Positions 8,481-16,180 of a stretch of 64,000 bases of DNA are shown one piece after another. This DNA is from Polyangium jinanense (lineage in GTDB: Bacteria > Myxococcota > Polyangia > Polyangiales > Polyangiaceae), in assembly GCF_028435365.1 (NCBI RefSeq), contig NZ_JAGTJJ010000006.1, positions 186,001-250,000 of the forward strand, in the 5' to 3' direction. The translations under genes and the position numbers were made by a program. Under the pieces are notes generated by a model. It worked only from the letters and a program-made list of their open reading frames with translations, searched no databases and had not been told where the DNA came from. The stretch's first letter is position 1. Every line of letters starts with the position of its first letter.

Positions 8481-8503
8481 TTGTACATGGTTCGTACAAC
8501 GTT
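8481..8503 (-). promoter_or_regulatory. Operator-like element A before the DUF4388/PYP operon
   Basis: Contains a perfect inverted repeat TTGTAC-N7-GTACAA (8481-8499) 20 bp upstream of the chosen start codon. It is also a near copy of the element at 8590-8612: 18 of 23 positions agree. Position and symmetry suggest a binding site for a dimeric regulator of the operon. Confidence 0.5.
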
Positions 8504-8589
8504 AGGAGAAGGGCGTCCAGCAGGTTTTTCAACTTCTCCCGTGTGGAAGAGCCAAATAGGTCCGTCCGAGCCCGTCCGATGCTGACCCG

Positions 8590-8612
8590 CACGTACAAGG
8601 TTCGTCCAACGC
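8590..8612 (-). promoter_or_regulatory. Operator-like element B, direct repeat of element A
   Basis: Shares the core CGTTGKACGAACCWTGTAC with the element at 8481-8503, same orientation, centre-to-centre distance 109 bp. It begins at the stop codon of the upstream gene and so occupies the distal end of the 150-bp intergenic region. The inverted repeat is less perfect here. Confidence 0.45.
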
Positions 8613-8992
8613 TACTCTTTCGTGTGCCCGGGCGTCGGGGCGAGGGCCTTCCGGATCGCCTCCTCGCGCGCCTCGCGCGCGTGCCTACGGCCCTCCACGA
8701 CCGACTCGACGGCGAGGTTCGCCTCGATGTCGTCGGCGAGCTCGTCCGCCGCGATCCGCGCGATCGCTTCGAGCCGCGGCCCGAGCCGCGCCCGGAGCCG
8801 CTCCTTGATGGCTTCCTTCAAGATCTCGCGCGCCGCCGCGCGTGTCAGCGCCGCGGCCTCGCTGTAGAGGACCTTCGAGACCTCGAGATCGAGAAAATCC
8901 GTGCCCTCGGGCCCCTCGGCCCGCCGCCCCTCGCCGTGGCCCTCGTGCCGCTCGCCCTGCCCGTCCGGCCCTTCCCTGCGATGATCCTGCAT
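8612..8992 (-). CDS. Small charged helical protein, unassigned
   Basis: A 126-residue protein starting at the ATG at 8992, chosen because GGAGGCGAC precedes it by a proper spacing. The first 30 residues are Gly/Glu/Arg-rich and probably disordered; the rest is a long amphipathic helix region (VSKVLYSEAAALTRAAAREILKEAIK..., ADELADDIEANLAVESVVEG). It has no signal peptide or membrane segment. The longer reading that continues upstream on this strand to 10804 is antisense to real genes and was rejected. Lies between terB-like and the DUF4388/PYP operon, same strand; role unknown. Confidence 0.7.
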   Translation of the reverse strand: MQDHRREGPDGQGERHEGHGEGRRAEGPEGTDFLDLEVSKVLYSEAAALTRAAAREILKEAIKERLRARLGPRLEAIARIAADELADDIEANLAVESVVEGRRHAREAREEAIRKALAPTPGHTKE

Positions 8993-9081
8993 GTCGCCTC
9001 CGACGTCGCAGCGTAGCGGCGACGTCGAGGCGTCGGAAGGGCCACCCAAGGCAGCCCGCAGGTTCACTCGGGGCGGATCAA

Positions 9082-9486
9082 TCAGAGCAGGTTCAAGAAC
9101 TTCTTGGCGCGATGCTCGGCGGCCTCGACGAGCTTCGCGGCCTCTTCCGGCTCGATCTCGAGCTTCCCGCAGAGCTCCTGCACGAACTTCTTCTCGCTCT
9201 CGTGCTGCTCGCCGTCGACGTAGGTGAGAAGCACGGCGTGCTGCAGGAGCACGCGGCGATCGCCAAACGGCATGTCCCAGACGGGGATGTCGTCGAGGGA
9301 CTTCTTCTCGGCCGCGTACGAGCGGATCTCGGCGGCCTGCTCCTCGGTCGCCTCGAACGCGGAGATCAGCCCCTCGACCATCTCGCGTTCCTTCGCGTCG
9401 TAGTGGCCGTCGGCCCAGGCAACGCTGACAAGCGACTTGACGATCCCCATGTCCTCTTCGCGCATGACCGAAGCTTTTGCCGTCAT
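9082..9486 (-). CDS. TerB-like tellurite-resistance family protein
   Basis: A 134-residue helical cytoplasmic protein of the TerB superfamily. The repeated acidic helix-loop motifs that define TerB are visible: SVAWADGHYDAKEREMVEGL in the first half and HAVLLTYVDGEQHESEKKF in the second, each with the ADG/VDG metal-binding-like turn. No terC, terD or terE gene lies nearby, so this is an isolated member, more likely an accessory or stress protein than part of a ter operon. An in-frame ATG seven codons in (MREEDMG) is an alternative start. Divergent from the VOC gene at 9572. Confidence 0.85.
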   Translation of the reverse strand: MTAKASVMREEDMGIVKSLVSVAWADGHYDAKEREMVEGLISAFEATEEQAAEIRSYAAEKKSLDDIPVWDMPFGDRRVLLQHAVLLTYVDGEQHESEKKFVQELCGKLEIEPEEAAKLVEAAEHRAKKFLNLL

Positions 9487-9571
9487 GAGCGGAGGGCGTC
9501 AAGCCCCTCGTCAGCCGGACGGGCGCAATGCGCTCCTCCCGACCCCGACGATGCGATACCTTGCCCGCCCG

Positions 9572-9964
9572 ATGGAGCCCCCCCTCGCCGTCCACCACCT
9601 CGCCGTCGTCGTCGCCGATCTCGATCGGGCCGAGCGCTTCTATTCGGGCGTGCTCGGCCTGCCCGTCCTGCGCCGCTGGGACGACGCCGCAGGGCAGCCG
9701 CGCTCGGTATGGCTCGCGCTCGGGGGCGGCGCGTTCCTCGCGGTCGAGCGCGCAGGCGCACCGAATGCCCCGCACCGCGAGGACACGGCCCCCGGCCTGC
9801 ATTGCCTCGCGCTCGGCATCCGCCCGGACGCGCGCGAGCGCTGGCGCACGACCCTCGCCGAGGCAGGTTTTCCCGTCGAACGCGAGAGCCCGTATACCCT
9901 CTACACCCGCGACCCCGACGGAAACTTGATCGGCCTCAGCCACTTTCCCGATCCGGCCCCCTGA
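9572..9964 (+). CDS. Glyoxalase/bleomycin resistance (VOC) family protein
   Basis: A 130-residue single-module VOC protein. It begins VHHLAVVVADLDRAERFYSGVLGLPVLRRW and ends YTRDPDGNLIGLSHFP, the canonical opening and closing motifs. His at the beginning of the first motif is retained, but the C-terminal metal-binding Glu of glyoxalase I (VEF) is replaced (IGLS), so the metal site differs from GloA at 2229 and the activity is unknown. The ATG at 9572 was chosen because it directly precedes the conserved strand; an ATG at 9551 is in frame. The gene ends 15 bp before the RluA-type gene. Confidence 0.85.
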   Translation: MEPPLAVHHLAVVVADLDRAERFYSGVLGLPVLRRWDDAAGQPRSVWLALGGGAFLAVERAGAPNAPHREDTAPGLHCLALGIRPDARERWRTTLAEAGFPVERESPYTLYTRDPDGNLIGLSHFPDPAP

Positions 9965-9979
9965 CCCACGACCACCGCA

Positions 9980-10900
9980 ATGACAGGCCTCTCCCACCAG
10001 CGCTACCGTTTCGTCGCTCGCCCCGAGGACGCCGGGCAAAGGCTCGATCAGGTCCTCGCCGCGAACGTCCCCGGCCTCTCGCGCCGCAAGGCCCGCGTCG
10101 CCATCGACCTCGGCGGCGTCTTCGTCGACGGCGCCCGCGTCAAGGTCGCCGGACGCGCGATCCGGCCCGGACAAACCATCCTCGCCCACCTCGGCGGCGC
10201 GCTCGACCGAGCGACCAAGGAAGTCGGCGCCGCCGCGCGCGCCAAAGACGAGGCGAGCCTCCCGCCCTTCCGCGTGGTCTACAAAGATGACGACCTCGTG
10301 GTCGTGGACAAACCCTCCGGCCTCGTGACAGCGCCGACGCCCGAGAGCGACCGCGGAAACCTTGCGGATCTGCTCGGCCGTACCCTCGGCGGCACGATCT
10401 ACGTCGTCCACCGCCTCGATCTCGACACGAGCGGGCTCGTCGTCTTCGCGCGGACCGAAGCGGCGAACCGCGCCCTCTCCGATCGAATTCGCGCCCATGA
10501 TTTCGATCGCGTCTACCTCGCGACGCTCCTTGGCCTCGTCCCCTGGGACGAGCGGACCATCGAGGAGCCCGTGGCCGGCAAACGCGCCGTCTCCCACGCC
10601 ACGGTGCTCGAACGCTTCTCCTTGCCGGACAACCCCGGCGCGACGCTCACGCGATTCCGCCTCACGACCGGCCGCACCCACCAGATTCGCCTGCACGCGC
10701 TGCACGAAGGCCACCCCGTGCTCGGGGATCGCAAGTACGGCAAGACGAGCCCGCTGGATCCGCCGCGCCTCGCGCTCCACGCAACCCGGCTCGGCTTCGT
10801 GCACCCGCGGACGGGCGAATCCCTCGCCTGGGAGAGCCCGTGGCCCGACGACCTCACGCCTTGGCTCGAAGGATTGCGGACGGGTACGCCTGCTCGTTGA
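9980..10900 (+). CDS. RluA/RluD-family pseudouridine synthase
   Basis: Isomerises specific uridines in rRNA or tRNA to pseudouridine. The 306-residue protein has an N-terminal S4-like RNA-binding domain (residues 15-75: DAGQRLDQVLAANVPGLSRRK...FVDG) followed by the catalytic domain from about 95. The active-site motif HRLDLDTSG is at 144-152, with Asp147 as the catalytic residue, and the later motifs TGRTHQIRLH and VLGDRKYG are intact. The combination of S4 domain and length fits RluC/RluD-type large-subunit enzymes, but several paralogues share it, so target sites cannot be assigned. Same strand as the VOC gene just upstream. Confidence 0.93.
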   Translation: MTGLSHQRYRFVARPEDAGQRLDQVLAANVPGLSRRKARVAIDLGGVFVDGARVKVAGRAIRPGQTILAHLGGALDRATKEVGAAARAKDEASLPPFRVVYKDDDLVVVDKPSGLVTAPTPESDRGNLADLLGRTLGGTIYVVHRLDLDTSGLVVFARTEAANRALSDRIRAHDFDRVYLATLLGLVPWDERTIEEPVAGKRAVSHATVLERFSLPDNPGATLTRFRLTTGRTHQIRLHALHEGHPVLGDRKYGKTSPLDPPRLALHATRLGFVHPRTGESLAWESPWPDDLTPWLEGLRTGTPAR

Positions 10901-10932
10901 CGCCCCGCGCGCGCCATTCTATCACGCCGGGC

Positions 10933-11466
10933 ATGCTCGCCCGACGCGCCCTCCTCCTCGCCCTCGCGTCCCTCGCCGGCCTCCTCGCGCTATCCTGCAC
11001 GAAATACGAGCTCGCCCTGCATGAAAATGCTCCCCCAGGCGCGTTCGGCCCCCTGCCCCCGAACGCCGCGCGGATCTGCGTCGTCCGCCCGTACGCGGTC
11101 GCCTCGCTCGTCCCCGCTGTCGTGCGTGACAATGGCCGGCTCGTCGGCATGACCAAGGGTCCGTCGTATTTCTGCTATCTCGCCGAACCCGGGGTTCACA
11201 AGATCGTCTCCCGGTACGGCGACGACGTGGACGCGGAGCTCGGCTCCGACACGCTGGTCGACACGACCCTGACCGCCGCGCCCGGAGGGCATTATTTCCT
11301 GCACCACGACGTCTCGGCGATCCTGACGCTTTCGGTCGGCTGGGTCGAGGCGGCGAGGGCGAACGAGATGATCTCCGAATGCGACTACGCCGAGCTCGTC
11401 GACGTCCCTTCGAAGGAGACCCTGCCCGTGCCCGGTGAAATCGTGCCGGCGTCGCGGCCTCAATAA
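10933..11466 (+). CDS. DUF2846-like lipoprotein
   Basis: A 177-residue secreted lipoprotein. The start is the ATG at 10933, giving a clean signal peptide MLARRALLLALASLAGLLAL followed by lipobox Cys; longer readings from 10840 overlap the pseudouridine synthase gene. The mature part PNAARICVVRPYAV...DNGRLVGMTKGPSYFCYLAEPGVHKI follows the DUF2846 pattern, in which a short beta domain carries R-x-x-R, D/N-G-x-x-V-G and a late P-G-x-H motif. Function of that family is unknown; members are envelope-associated. It converges on and overlaps the TonB-receptor gene by 7 bp. Confidence 0.8.
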   Translation: MLARRALLLALASLAGLLALSCTKYELALHENAPPGAFGPLPPNAARICVVRPYAVASLVPAVVRDNGRLVGMTKGPSYFCYLAEPGVHKIVSRYGDDVDAELGSDTLVDTTLTAAPGGHYFLHHDVSAILTLSVGWVEAARANEMISECDYAELVDVPSKETLPVPGEIVPASRPQ

Positions 11467-14288
11467 TCGACGCGCAGCCCGAACCGCACCTGCCGCGGCG
11501 CCTGAAAGGCCACGGGTTTTTCGTACCGAGGGTTTTTCTTGATCCCCTCCGGGATCTCCACCCGCGTGCCGCCCTCGATGGGAAGAACCGTATCGTACGT
11601 GTAGTTCTCGTCGTACGCCGTGGGCGTCCGGCTGTCCGCGAGGTTGTAGACCTCGACGTTCGCGCCGAGCCGGAGGCCCTTGCCCAAGAGCGCCGACACA
11701 CCGAGCCGCGCGTCGATGCGATGCACCCACGGCGTCAGCCCGACCGAGCCGCGCGGCAAGTAGTACACCTCGCTCGCCCCGAATGACGGGTGCGCGCCGA
11801 GCGCGCTGTACGGCGATCCCGAGAGCCCGGTATACCCCGCCCCCGCTTCGAGGATCACCCCGGCCGGCAAGACGACCTCTTTCCCCGCATAAAGTTTGAT
11901 CGAATGCGTGTGATCCCCGGGCAAGGGACCGGTCCCGTTCGCGTCGAGCTTGGGCGCGTCGAACGCGCGTGTCATGTTCGGATCGAGCTGCCCCGTACGG
12001 CTTAGGAAAAACCCCTCGTAATTGCCGCGTAGCGATGAGAGCGTGTAACTCGCGACGCCGACGAACCCGCTCGCGAACGGCCGCATCACCGAGATCGAGA
12101 GCGCGTCGTACACCCGCTCCGCCGGCGTCATGAACGCCGAGGCCCCCCCGCCTGGATTGCCGACCAAGCCCCCGCCCGTGAAAAAGGTCGTATCCTCGAT
12201 CGTGCGGAGGAGCTGGTCGTGCACGTACACGACCCCGAGCCGCACGCCGAGCGGCACCACGACCTCCCCGCCGACGACCCACTGATGATAGGCGGGCCCT
12301 TCGATCTCGGGATCGATCGAGGCCTGGCTCGTCCGCGGGTCGGACATGGTGCTCGGCTCGGCCGACGTTTGAAACGGAATGGCCGTATCCGCGGGGCAGC
12401 CGCCATACGCGTCCTCGGGCTCGTTGACGTCGCAGCGGCCCCCCATCGTGTGAAGGCTCGAGATCTTGCTCTCCTTCGAGAGCCCGCGCGCCGCCACGTC
12501 GAGCGGCACGGCCTGGTAGCGCATCCCGTACGTCGCGAACACCCGCGCCCGCCCCTTCTTCGTGGGGTCCCACGAAATGGCAGCGCGCGGCGCGAGCATG
12601 AAAGGCAAGGCGAGCTTCCCCCCGCCGAGCACCTGCGCGTCGTACCGCAGGCTCGCCTCGGCCACGAGTCCATCCAGGATGCGCCATGTATCCGCGACGA
12701 ACCCGCCCGCCGCATAGGACGTCACCCTCGTCGAGACCGTATCGAACACGACGGGACTATCGGGGCCGCGAAGGTAGCCGAACCGGTCGTTGTGCACGAA
12801 ACCGCCATTGACGGCCTCCTGGAGGAGGACCGCGCCCGAATACCCACGCACGTACGAGAGCGTCGCGATCTCGAAATCGATGCCGACGCGGATCCGGTGC
12901 TCGCCGAGGCCACGCGCCCGCAGCGATACGACGGCGCGCCCCTCGATCCGATCCGCGGTGGACCGCGACAGGAGCCCGGGGCCGCCCATCGCATACGAGC
13001 TGACCGGGCAATTCAGGATGAGGTCCGAGGGTTGCCCCGTCGGGACGCAGGCGGTGATCGCCGGCGTGGTGAGATCCTCGAAATCGACGATCGGGTGCGC
13101 TCCGATGGCGCCGCCGCGCCGCCAGAGCATGCGCGGCACGTGCGCGAGCGTCCCCTCGCGCCCGATATCAAAGACCCCCGAACCATCCGCCGCCAGCGTT
13201 TCGTTCTGGCTGCGCACCCATCCGAGCGCCGCGTCGAGCCGGGCATTGCCACGCGCGAACAGGGACGTCCCGCGGAGCACCACCGCATTCGTGAGGGCCG
13301 TCTCCCTGCGGCCGAGAGCGGTCTGCTCCCCATTCAAGTTGTCCACGCCGATCCCTTCGGTCGCCGTATTGAACGGGTGCACCGCGCCGCCTCCGGATCC
13401 CGCGAAGGTCCCGAACACGGAGAGCGAGACCTCCCGCGTCTTCGAGGGCCTGTACGTGAGCTTGCCGATCCATTGCCCGATGTCGCCCTGGGCAAACTGC
13501 GTGCTTTGCGAGTTTGGCAGCAGCGTCTTTTTCTGGGTGCCGGTCTCCGGGTCGATCTCGGGGACGAGCGAGACACCCCCGAATTCGTCGATCTCCGAGG
13601 TCCACGAGAGCGCCCGCAAGCTGCGCTCCAGGCGATACCGCCGCCGGGCGAGGCTGCCGCCCGCGAAAAAGAAGAGCTTGTCCTTCACGATGGGACCGCC
13701 CACCGACCCGCCGAGATCCCGCACGCCGTCGAGGCGCGGATCGGTATGGATGACCGTGCCCTCGAAGATCTTCGGCACCCGCTCCCCTTCGAGCGCGCCC
13801 GGCGCGAGGCCGCCCCACGTCGAAGCGTGCCACTGATTCCCGCCGCTCTTCGTCGTGACGTCGTACAGCCCGCCCCCCCGGCCGAACGCCGGATCGGCCC
13901 CGATCACGGTGATATCGGCGCGCTCCACGAACTCCATCGAGAGCGGCATCTGGAGGATGCCATACGTCGGATTGCCGACGCGAATCCCATCCACGAAAAA
14001 CGTATTCTCGGGCGAACTCGTCCCGACGAACGACACGCCATACAGATCGGCCTGCGTCCCCGGCAGGAGCAAAGCGAGGTTCTCGAACGATCGCGCGGGC
14101 CCGCCGCGTTGTTCCGGGGCGGAAAGCGGCAGGAGCCGAAGCCCGGCCGGGTCGAGCGATTCTCCCCATCGCGTCGTGCTCCCCTCCCCGAGACCACTCG
14201 GCAGGGGCTCGTCTGCGTGGGCGGATGGTGTGGCCAGAAAAACCCCCACGAGGGAGGCGGCGAGCGGGATCCGGAGCGGGAACACCAC
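11460..14288 (-). CDS. TonB-dependent outer-membrane receptor (Oar-like)
   Basis: A 942-residue outer-membrane beta-barrel. It starts at GTG 14288 with GGAGA upstream and has a Sec signal peptide ending ATPSAHA. A plug domain follows (SFENLALLLPGTQADLYGVSF, FVDGIRVGNPTYGI, FGRGGGLYDVTTKSGGN), including the typical DGIRV turn and the TKSGGN strand of Oar/CarboxypepD-linked receptors, although no carboxypeptidase-like N-terminal domain is present. The remainder has alternating barrel strands and the protein ends RQVRFGLRVDY with a terminal aromatic residue, as usual for outer-membrane proteins. The transported substrate cannot be deduced. The small lipoprotein gene 35 bp upstream is very likely in the same operon. 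Confidence 0.9.
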   Translation of the reverse strand: MVFPLRIPLAASLVGVFLATPSAHADEPLPSGLGEGSTTRWGESLDPAGLRLLPLSAPEQRGGPARSFENLALLLPGTQADLYGVSFVGTSSPENTFFVDGIRVGNPTYGILQMPLSMEFVERADITVIGADPAFGRGGGLYDVTTKSGGNQWHASTWGGLAPGALEGERVPKIFEGTVIHTDPRLDGVRDLGGSVGGPIVKDKLFFFAGGSLARRRYRLERSLRALSWTSEIDEFGGVSLVPEIDPETGTQKKTLLPNSQSTQFAQGDIGQWIGKLTYRPSKTREVSLSVFGTFAGSGGGAVHPFNTATEGIGVDNLNGEQTALGRRETALTNAVVLRGTSLFARGNARLDAALGWVRSQNETLAADGSGVFDIGREGTLAHVPRMLWRRGGAIGAHPIVDFEDLTTPAITACVPTGQPSDLILNCPVSSYAMGGPGLLSRSTADRIEGRAVVSLRARGLGEHRIRVGIDFEIATLSYVRGYSGAVLLQEAVNGGFVHNDRFGYLRGPDSPVVFDTVSTRVTSYAAGGFVADTWRILDGLVAEASLRYDAQVLGGGKLALPFMLAPRAAISWDPTKKGRARVFATYGMRYQAVPLDVAARGLSKESKISSLHTMGGRCDVNEPEDAYGGCPADTAIPFQTSAEPSTMSDPRTSQASIDPEIEGPAYHQWVVGGEVVVPLGVRLGVVYVHDQLLRTIEDTTFFTGGGLVGNPGGGASAFMTPAERVYDALSISVMRPFASGFVGVASYTLSSLRGNYEGFFLSRTGQLDPNMTRAFDAPKLDANGTGPLPGDHTHSIKLYAGKEVVLPAGVILEAGAGYTGLSGSPYSALGAHPSFGASEVYYLPRGSVGLTPWVHRIDARLGVSALLGKGLRLGANVEVYNLADSRTPTAYDENYTYDTVLPIEGGTRVEIPEGIKKNPRYEKPVAFQAPRQVRFGLRVDY

Positions 14289-14323
14289 GTTTTGTTCTCC
14301 AAACGTTCGTCGGGCCCTCGAGG

Positions 14324-15076
14324 TCAGAGCGGATCGAGCGGATCGCCCACGAGCACGCAGCGGAGCGTCGCCTCATCACACCGCGTGGCGATCCGCGGGT
14401 CGATCCCGGAGCCGGGGTGGAGCCCCGCGAACGTCTGGGTCGGCACGGGCGAGCAGAACACGTCCTTCGGCAGATCGGTGAAGTCGCCGAATTCACCGCA
14501 ATACGCCGACGGCGAGAGCGCCGCCACCGTGTACTTCACCGTGCACCCCTGCGTGAGATCCTCGACCTCGAGCTCGGCGGCAAACCGCACGCCGGGCACC
14601 TCGGGCGCGACGTACATGGCGAGGTTCCGCCACGTCTCCCGGACGTGCCCGCCCCCGACGAAGAACGGGTTGCCGAGGTCGTCGAAGATCTGCGTCGGCG
14701 GGAGATCGATCTCCGCCGGCGCGAGGTCGCCCGCGCGGCAGATCCCGTCCGGCCCCGCGCTCTCGGCGAAATCCCCCAGCGCGTAGGCCCGCTGGTCGCC
14801 GAGGTCTTTGCCATTGAACTTGGCCTCGAACCACAAGTTCTTCAGCGCCTGCGATTGCACGGCGATGGTCGGCGCGCCCCCGCTCGCCCCGGGATACACC
14901 TCGAGCCCCACGTCCTCGCCGAGGCGCGCGCTGCATGGGATGCCGGTCTGCGAGACCACGTCGTAACGAGCGAAGTAGGGCTCGGAGGAGATGATGCACG
15001 GCGTGGCCGGCTCGGCGCACGCCGCGGTCGTCGCGAAGAGCAGCAGGGGGGCGGTCCAGCGCAAGAGGGTAAGCAT
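14324..15076 (-). CDS. Cys-rich secreted lipoprotein upstream of TonB receptor
   Basis: A 250-residue lipoprotein beginning at the ATG at 15076 (a GTG at 15088 is an alternative): MLTLLRWTAPLLLFATTAAC, lipobox TAAC. The mature domain contains about nine further Cys residues, suggesting disulfides, and no recognised motif. It has the phrases GPDGICRAGDLAPAEIDLPP and HVRETWRNLAMYVAPEVPGV. It lies 35 bp upstream of the TonB-dependent receptor and may be its surface-exposed substrate-binding partner, by analogy with SusD-like and other receptor-lipoprotein pairs; that is inference from position only. Confidence 0.8.
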   Translation of the reverse strand: MLTLLRWTAPLLLFATTAACAEPATPCIISSEPYFARYDVVSQTGIPCSARLGEDVGLEVYPGASGGAPTIAVQSQALKNLWFEAKFNGKDLGDQRAYALGDFAESAGPDGICRAGDLAPAEIDLPPTQIFDDLGNPFFVGGGHVRETWRNLAMYVAPEVPGVRFAAELEVEDLTQGCTVKYTVAALSPSAYCGEFGDFTDLPKDVFCSPVPTQTFAGLHPGSGIDPRIATRCDEATLRCVLVGDPLDPL

Positions 15077-15128
15077 GTGGGGAAGCACCCATGCTACAGG
15101 ACGTGCGATCCCACGACAATCGGGATTT

Positions 15129-15295
15129 CGCCTTCTGCCGGTATCGCTTGCGCCTTCTACCGGTGTCGCCTGCGGACTTTACCGGTGTCGCTCGCGACTT
15201 CTGCCGGTGTCGCCCGCTCCTTCTGCCGGTGTCGCCCGCTCCTTCTGCCGGTGTCGCCCGCGCCTTCTGCCAGGGTCACGGACGCCTTCTTCCGG
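15129..15295. repeat. 22-bp tandem repeat array, seven full units plus a partial
   Basis: Units begin at 15129, 15151, 15173, 15195, 15217, 15239 and 15261, with a 13-bp partial at 15283. The consensus contains CTTCTGCCGGTGTCGCCCG; units 5 and 6 are identical. Degenerate CTTCTGCGGG copies continue to about 15390. It fills most of the 356-bp gene-free stretch 15077-15432, between the divergent genes at 15076 and 15433. A period of 22 bp is not a multiple of three, so the array does not encode a peptide repeat. Nothing else was found in this stretch. Confidence 0.9.
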
Positions 15296-15432
15296 CAAGT
15301 TGACATACATCTACCGGGAACCGCGTCTCCTTCTGCGGGGGGGTCCCGTGCCTTCTGCGGGGGAGGGAGCCGCGTCTTCCGGCCTTGTGTTCGTGCTTGC
15401 TTCTTGTGCCGTCCTTTCTGTAAAGTCCGCGT

Positions 15433-16179
15433 GTGGCATCTGCTATCTCTCCCCAAATCGTCGCCGCGCGTACGCGCGCGGCCCAGTGCATTTTGACCAG
15501 GCCGGAGCTCCTCGCGCTCTTCCAATCCTTTGGCGGGCTCGCCTCGGATCTCGAGCGGATCCGGGACGCGGGCCTCGAGGTCGAAGCCCAGGAGCTGGCC
15601 AAGAGCACGGCCGCCGGAGGGGGCGTCGCCGCGACCGCGGACGTGATGCTCCATTTCGCCGAGGTGCAAAAGGAATACGTCGCCGTCATGGGTGTGGTGC
15701 GGCTCGTCCGACAGGATCACGAGGACGCCGGGAAAACCGACATTGTCGCGGCCTTGCAGCAGATCATCAAGAATGAAGCGCGGGTGACCGTTCGAACCGT
15801 GCAGAGCGAGGAAGGCAAAACGGAGCGCGTCGCGTCGCGCTCGACCAGCACCGAGGCTCTCCGGGCCGAGATCTTGAAGGATGCCCGCGCGCTCGTCGGG
15901 CTCCCTGCCGTCCACGAGGCGCTCGCAGCGCGGAAGGTGCCGGTCGAGCGATTGAAGAAGCTCGAGGCGGACGCGGACGCGCTCTCCGAGAAGCTCTCGG
16001 ACCGGGCGACGAAAAAGGGTGCGACGAAGACCGCGACCGCGGCGAAGTCGGACGCCGTGCAGCGCCAGGCCAAGTGGTGGGGAGCGGCCTATCGGATCCT
16101 GGCCATGGTGGGGGAGGCCGATGCGCAGGTGGCCGAGCTCTTGCGCGAAGCCGCGCGGTCGAGAGCGCGCAAGGCATGA
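15433..16179 (+). CDS. Helical cytoplasmic protein, unassigned
   Basis: A 248-residue protein starting at GTG 15433, directly behind the 22-bp repeat array. It has no signal peptide or membrane span and is predicted helical and charged throughout; Lys/Thr/Ala-rich linker at about 190-210 (TKKGATKTATAAKS). The N-terminal part (LTRPELLALFQSFGGLASDLERIRDAGLEVE) and the segment KSTAAGGGVAATADVMLHF have no family I recognise. The gene converges with the paralogous-protein operon, only 1 bp separating the two stops. The upstream array suggests special regulation, but function remains unknown. Confidence 0.75.
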   Translation: MASAISPQIVAARTRAAQCILTRPELLALFQSFGGLASDLERIRDAGLEVEAQELAKSTAAGGGVAATADVMLHFAEVQKEYVAVMGVVRLVRQDHEDAGKTDIVAALQQIIKNEARVTVRTVQSEEGKTERVASRSTSTEALRAEILKDARALVGLPAVHEALAARKVPVERLKKLEADADALSEKLSDRATKKGATKTATAAKSDAVQRQAKWWGAAYRILAMVGEADAQVAELLREAARSRARKA

Positions 16180-16180
16180 A

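Noticed and set aside
9083..10804. Upstream part of the 730-codon minus-strand frame over the VOC and pseudouridine synthase genes
   Set aside because: Opposite to genes with complete catalytic motifs; only the last 126 codons, with their own ribosome site at 8992, look coded.
12219..14786. Plus-strand frame of 855 codons antisense to the TonB receptor
   Set aside because: His/Arg/Pro-rich shadow composition with no motif.
15129..15295. CRISPR array
   Set aside because: No spacers, 22-bp contiguous units, no cas genes.
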